64,000 nt of DNA, from positions 6,200,001-6,264,000 of the forward strand of contig NZ_RAPV01000001.1 of the NCBI RefSeq assembly GCF_003610295.1, in the 5' to 3' direction. Shown piece by piece: positions 43,111 to 51,307 of the stretch; the stretch's first letter is position 1; every line of letters begins with the position of its first letter. The DNA comes from Paraburkholderia sp. BL23I1N1. GTDB taxonomy: Bacteria; Pseudomonadota; Gammaproteobacteria; Burkholderiales; Burkholderiaceae. The notes under the pieces were generated by a model that was not told the origin of the DNA, did no database searches, and worked only from the letters and a program-made list of their open reading frames with translations. Position numbers and translations under genes: made by a program.

Positions 43111-44315
43111 GCCTGACTCTCATCCGGCGGCCTCCGGGGCTGCAGTTCGGTGGCGTGGACGTAAGACAGCTGGCCGATCGTGCCGGGCGCACACCGTTTT
43201 TCGCATACGACCGCTCAGCGATCGACGCCCGCATCCGGGACCTGCGCAGCCTGCTGCCCTCCGGCATACACCTCCACTACTCGATCAAGGCGAATCCGAT
43301 GCCCGCCATGGTCCACTTCCTCGCCGCACGGGTCGACGGTTTCGACGTCGCCTCGGCACAGGAGATGGCCCTCGCGCTCGATGCCGGCACCACCCCCGCC
43401 GCAATCGGCTTTGCCGGGCCAGGCAAGTCTCACGACGACCTGCGACGCGCCGTCGCCAGCGGAGTGAACGTGCACGTTGAATCGGAAACCCAGTTGCGGC
43501 TCGTCACCGCGCTCGGATGGGAGCTGGGCGTGCAGCCCAGCGTGGCAATCCGCGTCAATCCCGACTTCCAGGTTGGACAGAGCGGCATGCGCATGGGTGG
43601 CGGTGCGGCGCCGTTCGGCGTCGATGTGGACCAGGTGCCGGCGCTGCTGCGCGAACTCGAAGCGCGGGAAGTCGCACTCGCCGGCTTTCACATCTTCTGG
43701 GGCTCACAGTGCCTGCATGCAGCAACGGTCATCAAGGCCCAGCGCCAGAGTGTTGAACTCGTCCTCCGGCTGGCCAGCGGTTTGACCGAACCGCCGCGGT
43801 TCGTGAACCTTGGCGGCGGCTTTGGCATCCCCTACTTCCCGGGCGAAACACCGCTAGATGTAAAGGCAGTCTGCGAGGCGATGCACGACTGGCTACCACG
43901 GCTTGGCGAACGTCTGCCGGGAATCGTGCCCCTCCTGGAACTCGGGCGCTACCTGGTAGGTGAGGCGGGGATCTACGTATGCCGCGTCATCGACCAGAAG
44001 GTCTCGCGCGGCAAAACGTTCGTCATCACGGATGGCGGCCTGCATCATCACCTCGCCGCCTCCGGCAACTTCGGTCAGGTCCTTCGCCGTAACTTTCCGG
44101 TCGTCCTCGGAAACCGGCCCGACAGCGGGACACGCGAACGCTGTCACGTGGTCGGTTGCCTGTGCACGCCGCTCGACCGTCTGGCGGACGACATTGAACT
44201 TCCCGAAGCCCATATTGGCGATTTCGTCGTGGTGAGACAGTCGGGTGCGTATGGCCGCTCGGCGAGCCCGCTGCATTTCCTGAGTCATCCCGAACCCGTC
44301 GAAATGCTCGTGTGA
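43107..44315 (+). CDS. fold-III PLP decarboxylase (Orn/DAP/Lys type), exosortase-A-associated-like
   Basis: 402 residues, starting at a GTG with GTGA overlap. The PLP Lys is K61 (HYSIKANPMPAMV). GFHIFWGSQCLHAATVIKAQ, NLGGGFGIPYFPGET, PLLELGRYLVGEAGIYVC, DGGLHHHLAASGNFGQ and CLCTPLDRLADDIELPEA run through the family, and the end HPEPVEMLV is characteristic. The closest pattern I know is the decarboxylase of exosortase-A loci; BtrK of butirosin, which decarboxylates glutamyl-ACP, is a functional model. It probably acts on an amino acid tethered by the ligase. No exosortase is present here. Confidence 0.87.
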   Translation: MSLTLIRRPPGLQFGGVDVRQLADRAGRTPFFAYDRSAIDARIRDLRSLLPSGIHLHYSIKANPMPAMVHFLAARVDGFDVASAQEMALALDAGTTPAAIGFAGPGKSHDDLRRAVASGVNVHVESETQLRLVTALGWELGVQPSVAIRVNPDFQVGQSGMRMGGGAAPFGVDVDQVPALLRELEAREVALAGFHIFWGSQCLHAATVIKAQRQSVELVLRLASGLTEPPRFVNLGGGFGIPYFPGETPLDVKAVCEAMHDWLPRLGERLPGIVPLLELGRYLVGEAGIYVCRVIDQKVSRGKTFVITDGGLHHHLAASGNFGQVLRRNFPVVLGNRPDSGTRERCHVVGCLCTPLDRLADDIELPEAHIGDFVVVRQSGAYGRSASPLHFLSHPEPVEMLV

Positions 44316-44339
44316 CACCACGAGATCTGGAGAAACATC

Positions 44340-45419
44340 ATGCCATCGAGTGAATCCGTTGTCGCAGACCTCACGCCAGCGTCCTGGACACTCAGCGACG
44401 ACCAGCAGGGGTTGCGCGCTGCCGCCAGGCAGTTTGCGCGCGAGCGCCTCGAGCCTCTGCTGGGCGCTCGGCCAGACCCCGCCCTGTGGAGCGGAACGGT
44501 CACGCTCGCTGCGACGCTCGACCTCGCGAGCATGATCCTGCCGGAGCAGGTGGGAGGCATGGGAATCAGCCGGCACGACCTGGCACTTGTCGTTGAACAG
44601 TTCGCAGCGGGTCCGCTGGAACGCGCGGCCGAGCTGACCCTCAGCAGCCCCGCACTGATGACGCTGCGCGTATATGATGCACTCGACCGGCTACCCGTTC
44701 GCGATATCCAGCATTACTTCGACGGCACCACATCCATTGCACTGGGTATCCCCGACGCGAATGCTTCGAGCCTCTGGGTCCTGCGCCAGCATCCAGCCTC
44801 CCCGGCAATGATGGTCGGTATGAACGATGGACGTCCGCAGCTCATGCTGGCGACGCCGCCTGCAGGACAGGACGTCCGGGGTACCGCTCCCGTTGCCGTG
44901 CTCGGCGCTCTAACGATCACCCGCACTCCCGCTCGTGCGGGCGATGCCCCACTCCTGGTGGTGCCCCAGGGCGCGAACCAGGGCGGCGATCCGACAAGAC
45001 GGTGGCTCGTCAATACAGCAATCTACCTCACAGCGCTGCTTTCCGGTGCCGTGCAGCAGGGCATTAACTTCGCTCTCACCTATAGCGTGACCCGACAGAC
45101 GTTCCGCAAGCCGATCGTCGCCCATCAGCTTGTCGCTACCCGACTCGCCGACATGCTCATGTCCGCGCACACCATCCACCTCTTTCTCCGGTCCGTGGCA
45201 GCGGACGATACGCAGGCGCAGTTCGCCGCCGTATCGCAGATGGCGCGCCACGTTGCCACCGAAGCGACGGACGTTGCGCGGGAGCTTGTTCAGCTTTGCG
45301 GTGGCCATGGCTACGTGGAAGGTCTTCCACCAGCGGCACGGTTCCAGACGATGCACTGGTTTGCGATGCTGTTGATGAAGGTCGAGGCGGCGCTACGCAC
45401 GTTCACCGCGTCGGCATAA
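44340..45419 (+). CDS. acyl-CoA dehydrogenase-like protein (second, without the MEGT motif)
   Basis: 359 residues. The N-terminal helical part is DLASMILPEQVGGMGISRHD; the end reads ARELVQLCGGHGYVEGLPPA then ARFQTMHWFAMLLMKVEAAL. Unlike the first dehydrogenase it has no xxEGT block, so the catalytic Glu of that loop is missing. It may form a mixed tetramer with the protein at 37901, as known for some mycobacterial steroid FadE pairs, or use a base elsewhere. A GGAGA box precedes the ATG at 44340. Confidence 0.75.
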   Translation: MPSSESVVADLTPASWTLSDDQQGLRAAARQFARERLEPLLGARPDPALWSGTVTLAATLDLASMILPEQVGGMGISRHDLALVVEQFAAGPLERAAELTLSSPALMTLRVYDALDRLPVRDIQHYFDGTTSIALGIPDANASSLWVLRQHPASPAMMVGMNDGRPQLMLATPPAGQDVRGTAPVAVLGALTITRTPARAGDAPLLVVPQGANQGGDPTRRWLVNTAIYLTALLSGAVQQGINFALTYSVTRQTFRKPIVAHQLVATRLADMLMSAHTIHLFLRSVAADDTQAQFAAVSQMARHVATEATDVARELVQLCGGHGYVEGLPPAARFQTMHWFAMLLMKVEAALRTFTASA

Positions 45420-45444
45420 GTCGTTCACCAGCAGGAGATTCCCC

Positions 45445-46053
45445 GTGAGCAGCGAAGGGCGGGCACAGGCATCCGCGCACCAGACTGAAGGACCCGGCCA
45501 GACGGGTGGAGGATCCAGCTCGTGCTGGCTTCGTGAACCGGACAGCAACGATGTGAATGACATCGCTGCCTGGCTCACCGAACCGGACATCAACCAGTGG
45601 TTCGATTTTGGGCAAGGCCGTCAGACGCTTCCCGTGCTTGCCGTGCAGCTCATGATGCAAAGCGGTCGGCACCGCCTGCGCGTATTCGGACCGGCAGGCC
45701 ATGAAGCCGCAAGCGGCGTTGTGGCCGTCAGCGATCTGACGCATGCATTCGGCACCGGCTCGTTCTGGGTACTGCGCGACAGCCGGCGGCCCGCCTGCCG
45801 GGACATGACGTTTGTTGCCTCCATCAGGCTGCTCCACGAGGTGCTCGAAACCGACCAGCTGCACTGCATCGCGGCGTGGGCCGTAGACTGCAACGTGCGC
45901 TCGCGGCGCCTGCTCGAACGGATCGGTTTTCACCTGATCGGGCTGCAGCGGGATTGCCACGTCATGCACGGATCGCGGTTTGGGCGCGTACTGTATGACC
46001 TGCTGCCAGCCGATCTCGCCAACGGCTGCGGCTCGGCCGAGGGTGGCGCATGA
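45445..46053 (+). CDS. GNAT-family N-acyltransferase
   Basis: 202 residues, GTG start at 45445 with AGGAG. The first 30 residues are disordered. The acetyl-CoA fold follows: LREPDSNDVNDIAAWLTEPD, a central GTGSFWVLRDSRRPACRDMT with the CoA loop, and CNVRSRRLLERIGFHLIGLQ, the classic GNAT C-terminal turn. It probably acylates an amine of the product or of an intermediate. It shares ATGA with the next gene, so it belongs to the cluster. Confidence 0.8.
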   Translation: MSSEGRAQASAHQTEGPGQTGGGSSSCWLREPDSNDVNDIAAWLTEPDINQWFDFGQGRQTLPVLAVQLMMQSGRHRLRVFGPAGHEAASGVVAVSDLTHAFGTGSFWVLRDSRRPACRDMTFVASIRLLHEVLETDQLHCIAAWAVDCNVRSRRLLERIGFHLIGLQRDCHVMHGSRFGRVLYDLLPADLANGCGSAEGGA

Positions 46054-47111
46054 ACCCACCCGCCATCACCGCAGTTACGGCCTGGGTGCCGGACGCCATA
46101 CCGCTGTCCCGATGGACGGCAATGGAGTCGGCACTGCGCGAGACAGGACATCCCGGCTGGGATGCCTGGATGAGATCCTGGCATCCCGACTACGGGCACT
46201 GGCTGGAGGCATGGCCCGGTGAGGAAACCGGTGGTTCGCGCCTTGTGCATTCCGGTCTGGCAACACCCGACATGACCTGCATGGTGCCGGTCGAAACCGG
46301 TACGGATCTTTCCGGACTCGCCGCAAAAGTGGCAAACGCGATCTGCGCCGCCCGGCCGCCGGACGCGCGCCCAATCGATGTCATCGTGTTCTGTCATAGC
46401 AGCCTCGATGAACATGTTTCGACCACAGTTGCCGGACGGCTGTGTGCCGGGATCGGCACACCGTGTTTTCCTTTTTCAGTCTCGCAGCAGCATGGCGTGT
46501 CGCCATTCACAGCATTGCGGCTGGCGTCCGACCTCTTCGTCGCTGAACCGGAGGTCCACACGATACTGGTTGTCGGGGCGGAGAAGTGGCGCCCACCGTT
46601 TTCCAGGATATGTGGACCTGACATTGTCCACGGTGACGCCGCCGGTGCGTTGCTCGTTGAAAGAACCGACTACGGAACAGGTGGCCTGCACCTGCTCGAT
46701 GTAGCAGCCCGGCACGTTCCCGGTGACATCAGTCGTCGTGTCGCACGAGTCTCCGATGCCCGGACATTCACGTTGCTATCGATGATCGAGTTTCTGCTCG
46801 CGCGACACGCTCTTCGTCACAGTGAAATTGACGAAGTTGTCGGGCACCCGGGTATTCCGTCGCTCACCCGCGCAGTATGCAACCTGCTCGGCCGGCAGGA
46901 CGCCGGCGCGCAGCATCGACATTGCATTCATCTCGGCGCGGCCGAATCCATCGTATGCCTCGCACGGGCGCCCCGCCGCACCCCATGCCGCCGGACACAT
47001 CGCATGCTGCTATGGGGCTACGGGATCGGCGGCTTTGTGGGCGCTGCGCTGCTGGAGGCTCGCGGCGCCCCCTACCTCTGTCGGCAGGACGATATCCGGT
47101 CTGTCTCATGA
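46050..47111 (+). CDS. KAS III-like partner without catalytic Cys (pair 2, PqsB-like)
   Basis: 353 residues. PIDVIVFCHSSLDEHVSTTV, AGRLCAGIGTPCFPFSVSQQ and HGVSPFTALRLASDLFVAEP are KAS III-like, but the nucleophile position is Gly149 (QQHG). LVVGAEKWRPPFSRICGPDI matches the paralogue at 39491. It is followed with ATGA overlap by a Cys-containing partner at 47108. Together they repeat the first pair and suggest a second condensation of the same kind. Confidence 0.8.
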   Translation: MNPPAITAVTAWVPDAIPLSRWTAMESALRETGHPGWDAWMRSWHPDYGHWLEAWPGEETGGSRLVHSGLATPDMTCMVPVETGTDLSGLAAKVANAICAARPPDARPIDVIVFCHSSLDEHVSTTVAGRLCAGIGTPCFPFSVSQQHGVSPFTALRLASDLFVAEPEVHTILVVGAEKWRPPFSRICGPDIVHGDAAGALLVERTDYGTGGLHLLDVAARHVPGDISRRVARVSDARTFTLLSMIEFLLARHALRHSEIDEVVGHPGIPSLTRAVCNLLGRQDAGAQHRHCIHLGAAESIVCLARAPRRTPCRRTHRMLLWGYGIGGFVGAALLEARGAPYLCRQDDIRSVS

Positions 47112-48034
47112 TCCCCGATCTCGGCATATCGCACGTCGCCTTCCATCTCCCCCAGCGCATCGACGACGTCCGGAGCTGGGCAAAGCGAACCGGACAGAAA
47201 ACCACCACCGTACTGGACCTGGAGCGGGCCGGGATGCATTACTACCGCAGTGCGGGTGAGCAGACCGCAATCGGACTCGCGGCCAGCGCGATCCGGAGTC
47301 TCCTGGCTGCTTCAGGTATCGCACCTGGTGAAGTCAACTGCCTCGTCTACGTGCATACGCTCCAGGGCAGCATTGCGCCACCGCCGCAGTCGCTACCCGG
47401 CCTGCTATGTGACCGGTTCGGTTTCACCGACGCCGAGGCGTTCTCGTTCGCACAGCAGCATTGCGCATCCGCCCTTGGCGCACTACGCGTGATTCGCGCG
47501 ATGTTCATCGCCCGGCCCCACATGAAACGGGTCCTGCTTGTCGGCGCCGATATCATGCCACTCGAGTCAGAAAGGTTAATGCAAACCGGGGGGATTCTGG
47601 GTGACGGTGCATTCGCCGCATTCATCGAGCGCGGCGGCGCCGTCAACCGCCTGCTCGCCATCGCAACATATGCCAGCGGCAAAGGCTGGCGCGGGGTCTT
47701 GGCAGATGAGGAACCGCGCCTGGCAGCGCAGCACTTCTTCGCGGCGCGCAGCCTGATCAGGCAGACAGTCCAGCAGGCACATTTCGCACTGGATGACATC
47801 CAGCGTATCCTGCCCCATCATCTGGATCTGCCTGCATGGCGCCGCCTGCTCGATGCGCTTCAGATCCCGCAGGACCGGCTGTTCGCGGAGAATTTTTCCC
47901 GCATCGGCCACGTCACCGTCAGCGATGCGTTCATCAATCTCGCCCAGTGTCATGGACTGGTACCGGGCAGGCCGTTCCTGCTCTTTGCACGCGGCGTCGG
48001 CGGGTTTTCCGCAGCCGCGCTGCTTGTCCGTTAG
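47108..48034 (+). CDS. KAS III-like condensing enzyme with Cys-His (pair 2, PqsC-like)
   Basis: 308 residues. The nucleophile is C119 in FSFAQQHCASALGAL, the His H237 in ILPHHLDLPAW, and the Asn position is again His (IGHVT, H268). Also conserved are VNCLVYVHTLQGSIAPPP and LFAENFSRIGHVTVSDAF, matching the pair-1 enzyme in layout. The start overlaps the previous stop by ATGA at 47108; a longer frame from 46877 is only the antisense-like extension inside that gene. Confidence 0.85.
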   Translation: MIPDLGISHVAFHLPQRIDDVRSWAKRTGQKTTTVLDLERAGMHYYRSAGEQTAIGLAASAIRSLLAASGIAPGEVNCLVYVHTLQGSIAPPPQSLPGLLCDRFGFTDAEAFSFAQQHCASALGALRVIRAMFIARPHMKRVLLVGADIMPLESERLMQTGGILGDGAFAAFIERGGAVNRLLAIATYASGKGWRGVLADEEPRLAAQHFFAARSLIRQTVQQAHFALDDIQRILPHHLDLPAWRRLLDALQIPQDRLFAENFSRIGHVTVSDAFINLAQCHGLVPGRPFLLFARGVGGFSAAALLVR

Positions 48035-48139
48035 CCCGAGCGACGCGGCCCCTCCCGCCCGCTTCTTCTGCATGCCCGACCGCACAGTCGGTGCAGTTTG
48101 TAATCAGTTACATGGACCATCGGGCGGCAATCTGCAGAC

Positions 48140-48145
48140 TATAAT
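48140..48145 (+). promoter_or_regulatory. candidate -10 box upstream of luxR
   Basis: A perfect TATAAT (48140-48145) just before the palindrome at 48155. A fitting -35 at 17 bp is not obvious. Confidence 0.35.
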
Positions 48146-48154
48146 AAATGTCAA

Positions 48155-48174
48155 ATGCACCCGGGCGGGTGCAT
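48155..48174. promoter_or_regulatory. 20-bp palindrome, lux-box-like
   Basis: Perfect 8-base arms ATGCACCC and GGGTGCAT with a 4-base centre. It lies between the end of the KAS gene (48034) and luxR. Its length and symmetry fit a LuxR-dimer site, but it does not match the common CTG-N10-CAG form. A transcription-end hairpin is the alternative; no T-run follows. Confidence 0.5.
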
Positions 48175-48343
48175 GGTACGCGTCCGGTCGGCCATTGCCG
48201 GTGCTGCAGCCTGCGGCAACGGTATGCAGGCTTCTGACTGCCCGCCCGAACGCGTCACACGAACATCGTCGTTGCGCGCGGGCCCCGTTCTCACGTGGCA
48301 CCTGACGTTCCAGACTCTGTGGGGCAGCGCCGGGGTAGCAAAC

Positions 48344-49132
48344 ATGACACATGTCTCTCGACGCCGTTCGAACGGCGGCCAGCACAGGCCGTCGGCCGCA
48401 TCTGATCGCCTGCAGGCTGGCGCGCTCGCATCGGTCATGCGTCTTGCATGTGCCATCGATATTCCTGCTCTCGTCGAGTCTTTCGGCCATGCGGCTGCGA
48501 AACTCGGCTTCCCGCATTACGTGATCAGCCGCGTTACGCGGAGCCGTTCGACCTGCGCCCGGCGAACGGCGCTCGAGATGATCGGCTCGCACTATCCGCA
48601 GGAGTGGGTACGGCACTACCAGCGTCGGGATTACGCGTCCACCGACCCCGTTCATCGGGCGGCGTTCCTCCAGTCGGCGCCCTACCGATGGCACGACATC
48701 ATCGGCCTGAGCAAGGCCGAGCGTCGTCTGCTCGACGAAGCAAAAGAAGCCGGACTACCTGCGGGGCTCAGTATCCCGGTCCACCAGTCCGATGGCAGTA
48801 TCCTGCTGTTCAATCTCTCCGGCCCTCTCCATTCCGTCAACGACACAATCAACTCCCGGCTGGCGTACCTGATGAGTGCGCAGTTTCACTTCGAACTTCA
48901 TCGCCTCGCGCTGATACCTTCAAGAAGGGCGGCACACCTGCTTACAGCGCGCCAGCTCGAATGCCTCACCTGGGTCGCCCGTGGGAAAACTTCAGCCGAG
49001 ATTGGCGAAATTCTCGGGCGCTCCCGCTATACCGCTGACTACCACATCAAGGAAGCGATGGACGCTCTCAATATACGCAGCAGGACAGCCGCTGCCGTCC
49101 ACGCAACCGTACAGGGCCTCATAAAACCCTGA
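48344..49132 (+). CDS. LuxR-type quorum-sensing regulator
   Basis: 262 residues. The autoinducer domain reads FPHYVISRVTRSRSTCARRT then WVRHYQRRDYASTDPVHRAA and YRWHDIIGLSKAERRLLDEA, with the Trp, Tyr and Asp of the AHL pocket visible. The GerE HTH is LTARQLECLTWVARGKTSAE then IGEILGRSRYTADYHIKEAM and DALNIRSRTAAAVHAT. The start is uncertain: 48344 is one choice and a later Met inside the first 30 residues is possible. The gene lies between the cluster and luxI and is the likely activator of both. Confidence 0.88.
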   Translation: MTHVSRRRSNGGQHRPSAASDRLQAGALASVMRLACAIDIPALVESFGHAAAKLGFPHYVISRVTRSRSTCARRTALEMIGSHYPQEWVRHYQRRDYASTDPVHRAAFLQSAPYRWHDIIGLSKAERRLLDEAKEAGLPAGLSIPVHQSDGSILLFNLSGPLHSVNDTINSRLAYLMSAQFHFELHRLALIPSRRAAHLLTARQLECLTWVARGKTSAEIGEILGRSRYTADYHIKEAMDALNIRSRTAAAVHATVQGLIKP

Positions 49133-49191
49133 CTCTGATATTCCCCCGTTTCACCGCGCGTTCTGCCGGCCGCCGAACAGGCACCGTGCGG

Positions 49192-49217
49192 CGATGCACG
49201 CTCGCGCGTACGCATCG
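49192..49217. promoter_or_regulatory. imperfect dyad upstream of luxI
   Basis: CGATGC and GCATCG arms around an inner ACGC and GCGT pair, about 80 bp before the luxI start. A possible regulator site; mismatches make it weak. Confidence 0.3.
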
Positions 49218-49297
49218 ACACACTCCCAAAGCTCCGAGTTTCTGGGCCGCAGCCACGCTGATAGCGTCGCGTCAACGGCTAACACCAGGAGGAGCCC

Positions 49298-50047
49298 ATG
49301 TCATTCATCGTTGCCGGCAGGCTTGCCGACCTGCCATCGGATATCTGTCGCAATCTCGGCACCTTTCGCCACAAGGTCTTTGTCCAGCGTCTGCACTGGG
49401 AAATACCCGGCGTATCCCACGACGCCACGAGCGAGTGGGACGAATTCGACGGAGGCCATACCATTCATCTGGTCGCACTGTCCGCGGACGACGAGGTCTG
49501 CGGATGCGCGCGGCTGATGCCCACCATAGGACCCTATCTGCTCCGTGATGTTTTCCCACAGCTCGCAGGCCCAGGCTTACTGCCGTCATCGACTTCGATA
49601 TGGGAGATGTCGCGATTCGCAGGATCAGGTCTGCCGGACCATCGAACCGGCTCAACCTCGGGCATGTCATTGTTCCCTTACGCGATGGCACTCGCCTTCT
49701 CGTTCGGCGCGACGCGTGTGATCGGTGTCGTCTCCCGCTCCGTTGCGCGTTTGTACCGACGCTTCGGGCTCGATCTTCACGATATCGGCGCTGGCACAGC
49801 ACCGGGCCGCGCCGATATCGTTGCGTGCTCAATCGATCTGGGTCCCGCGACGTTCCGCAATCTCCTGTGCGATCCCAGCGCGCTACTTGACTCGATCACG
49901 CGCTTCGGACAGATCCCATTCCCCGAAGCTGGCTTGCGGGGTCATTCGTCTTCCACTGACGCGGGCACGCGTTCTGCGTACGCTCCCGGTGACGAGCACC
50001 TCGCGGTATGCGACAACGAAACGATGCACCCGCAAGCGACCGTCTAG
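49298..50047 (+). CDS. LuxI-type acyl-homoserine-lactone synthase
   Basis: 249 residues. The invariant residues are R24, F28 and W34 (FRHKVFVQRLHWEIP), an acidic pair in EWDEFD, R72 in CGCARLMP, and E103 and R106 in IWEMSRFAG. It makes an AHL from SAM and an acyl-ACP. The protein is about 40 residues longer than usual LuxI proteins; the C-terminal tail (GHSSSTDAGTRSAYAPGDEH) looks disordered. A strong AGGAGGAG box precedes the ATG. The side chain of the AHL cannot be read from sequence. Confidence 0.9.
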   Translation: MSFIVAGRLADLPSDICRNLGTFRHKVFVQRLHWEIPGVSHDATSEWDEFDGGHTIHLVALSADDEVCGCARLMPTIGPYLLRDVFPQLAGPGLLPSSTSIWEMSRFAGSGLPDHRTGSTSGMSLFPYAMALAFSFGATRVIGVVSRSVARLYRRFGLDLHDIGAGTAPGRADIVACSIDLGPATFRNLLCDPSALLDSITRFGQIPFPEAGLRGHSSSTDAGTRSAYAPGDEHLAVCDNETMHPQATV

Positions 50048-50064
50048 ACGACCGGCCCCTTGCA

Positions 50065-50631
50065 TCAGCGCATCCCTGCAGGCCGGCAATGGTGGCGGTT
50101 GTCGGCCTCCTTCACCCAATCCGGCCTGATCGCCGACGCATAAGCCTGCCCGCTGCGCGAAGCCTCTCCATTCCGCTGCGAACTCAAGCCCAGGCGTTCG
50201 TCGATGGCGCGCGCGACAGTCGCAGACTTCGGCGGATGTTCGCGATCGCAGTCCACCCAGAACGTACACATTGCATCGAACAGGACCGACAGAATCGACG
50301 TCACGTAGGGCAGTTTCACGACGACGCACTCCTCCGGCCGGTCGCTGGCAGGCTTGTCCCAATCCTCCTTGAACCCGTTCACGGGTATCATGATCCGCAG
50401 GGAATCCAGTTCACGCTGCAGGCGATCTTCAAATGAGTAGTGAACGGTCGCCGAATTCGCAAGCGCCCTGCGCAGCTCGCAGAGCTGCCGATCCTTCATC
50501 GCCATGCACCTGGTTAGCCGACGGACTTCAGCTTCGGCCCGCGTCAAACGCTGATCGGGAGCAGCGTTTGACGGTAGCATGTGAGGGGCGCTCTCCATGC
50601 CAGCGACTGTCCATGCATTGAGTTCTTTCAT
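50065..50631 (-). CDS. uncharacterised protein with coiled-coil N terminus
   Basis: 188 residues; I do not recognise the family. An N-terminal helical stretch (DQRLTRAEAEVRRLTRCMAM) leads to KDRQLCELRRALANSATVHY and a compact part VVVKLPYVTSILSVLFDAMC and FWVDCDREHPPKSATVARAI. It has several Cys and no signal peptide. It converges on luxI with 17 bp between the stops. The ATG at 50631 follows an AGGGAA box; the frame to 50712 adds an unlikely leader. Confidence 0.6.
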   Translation of the reverse strand: MKELNAWTVAGMESAPHMLPSNAAPDQRLTRAEAEVRRLTRCMAMKDRQLCELRRALANSATVHYSFEDRLQRELDSLRIMIPVNGFKEDWDKPASDRPEECVVVKLPYVTSILSVLFDAMCTFWVDCDREHPPKSATVARAIDERLGLSSQRNGEASRSGQAYASAIRPDWVKEADNRHHCRPAGMR

Positions 50632-51307
50632 GATGTTCCCTGCCTCAAATGCGCATGCCTGTACCGTTGCGGCTGCGCCCCTTCCGGCTGTCCAGTGCGG
50701 ACACGAGGGCACCTGGAGTCCCGGCCACGGGTCAATCGTGAGGGTTTATCGCGGCGAAGCCATCGGGCTTCAGCCACGTATCTTTTTTCGGTTTTCTCAG
50801 ACGAAATAGCAACTGCGAAAAAAGGCAGGACGCACCCTCTGAAAATCAGCATGAAGATGCGAGGCAACGGTGTGTGGACCGTCCGTCAACAGTCTGACGG
50901 CGCCGCTGTCACGTGCACCGATTTTTTTAATTGAAGCGCACGCAAACAAAAGGATGATCACCTCGCGTAGCTCCGCGCGAAAATCTCGGCGACTGCTTGA
51001 AGCAATTCGTTCTCGCTTGCTCCTGTCGCGCACAGCCGGCTGACCGCAGCCACGGCCAGCGTGTCCAGTCAATTGTCGCGCCGTGTGAGAAGCCCGTGGC
51101 GCGCTCTTCGTAATAGGCTTGATCGCGGTAACGATTTCGAAGAACGGTTTTAGCAGGTTACGATGGGCATATAAGGTATGCTCGCTCGCCTCGCGTAATT
51201 TGTAGGTTGTCGTTGAAGAATGGCCCGATGCGCATCCCCGCAGCGAAGGAGGCTCACGACTGGGCGGGGATAAACAGTGTGACCGGAAGATTGCCCCCGT
51301 CGAACCT
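50632..51307. other. stretch with no supported gene
   Basis: Several overlapping frames, none with a family or good initiation region. A short plus-strand run ending near 50934 (GVWTVRQQSDGAAVTCTDFF) is the only one that looks at all like protein. Confidence 0.4.

Noticed and set aside
39226..44315. Interpretation of ligase, ACP and decarboxylase as an exopolysaccharide locus
   Set aside because: No exosortase, glycosyltransferase or export gene occurs in the window.
37901..50047. Interpretation of the cluster as an alkylquinolone (pqs/hmq) locus
   Set aside because: The KAS pairs resemble PqsB/PqsC, but no anthranilate ligase or anthranilate synthase is present, and the decarboxylase, GNAT and two dehydrogenases do not fit.
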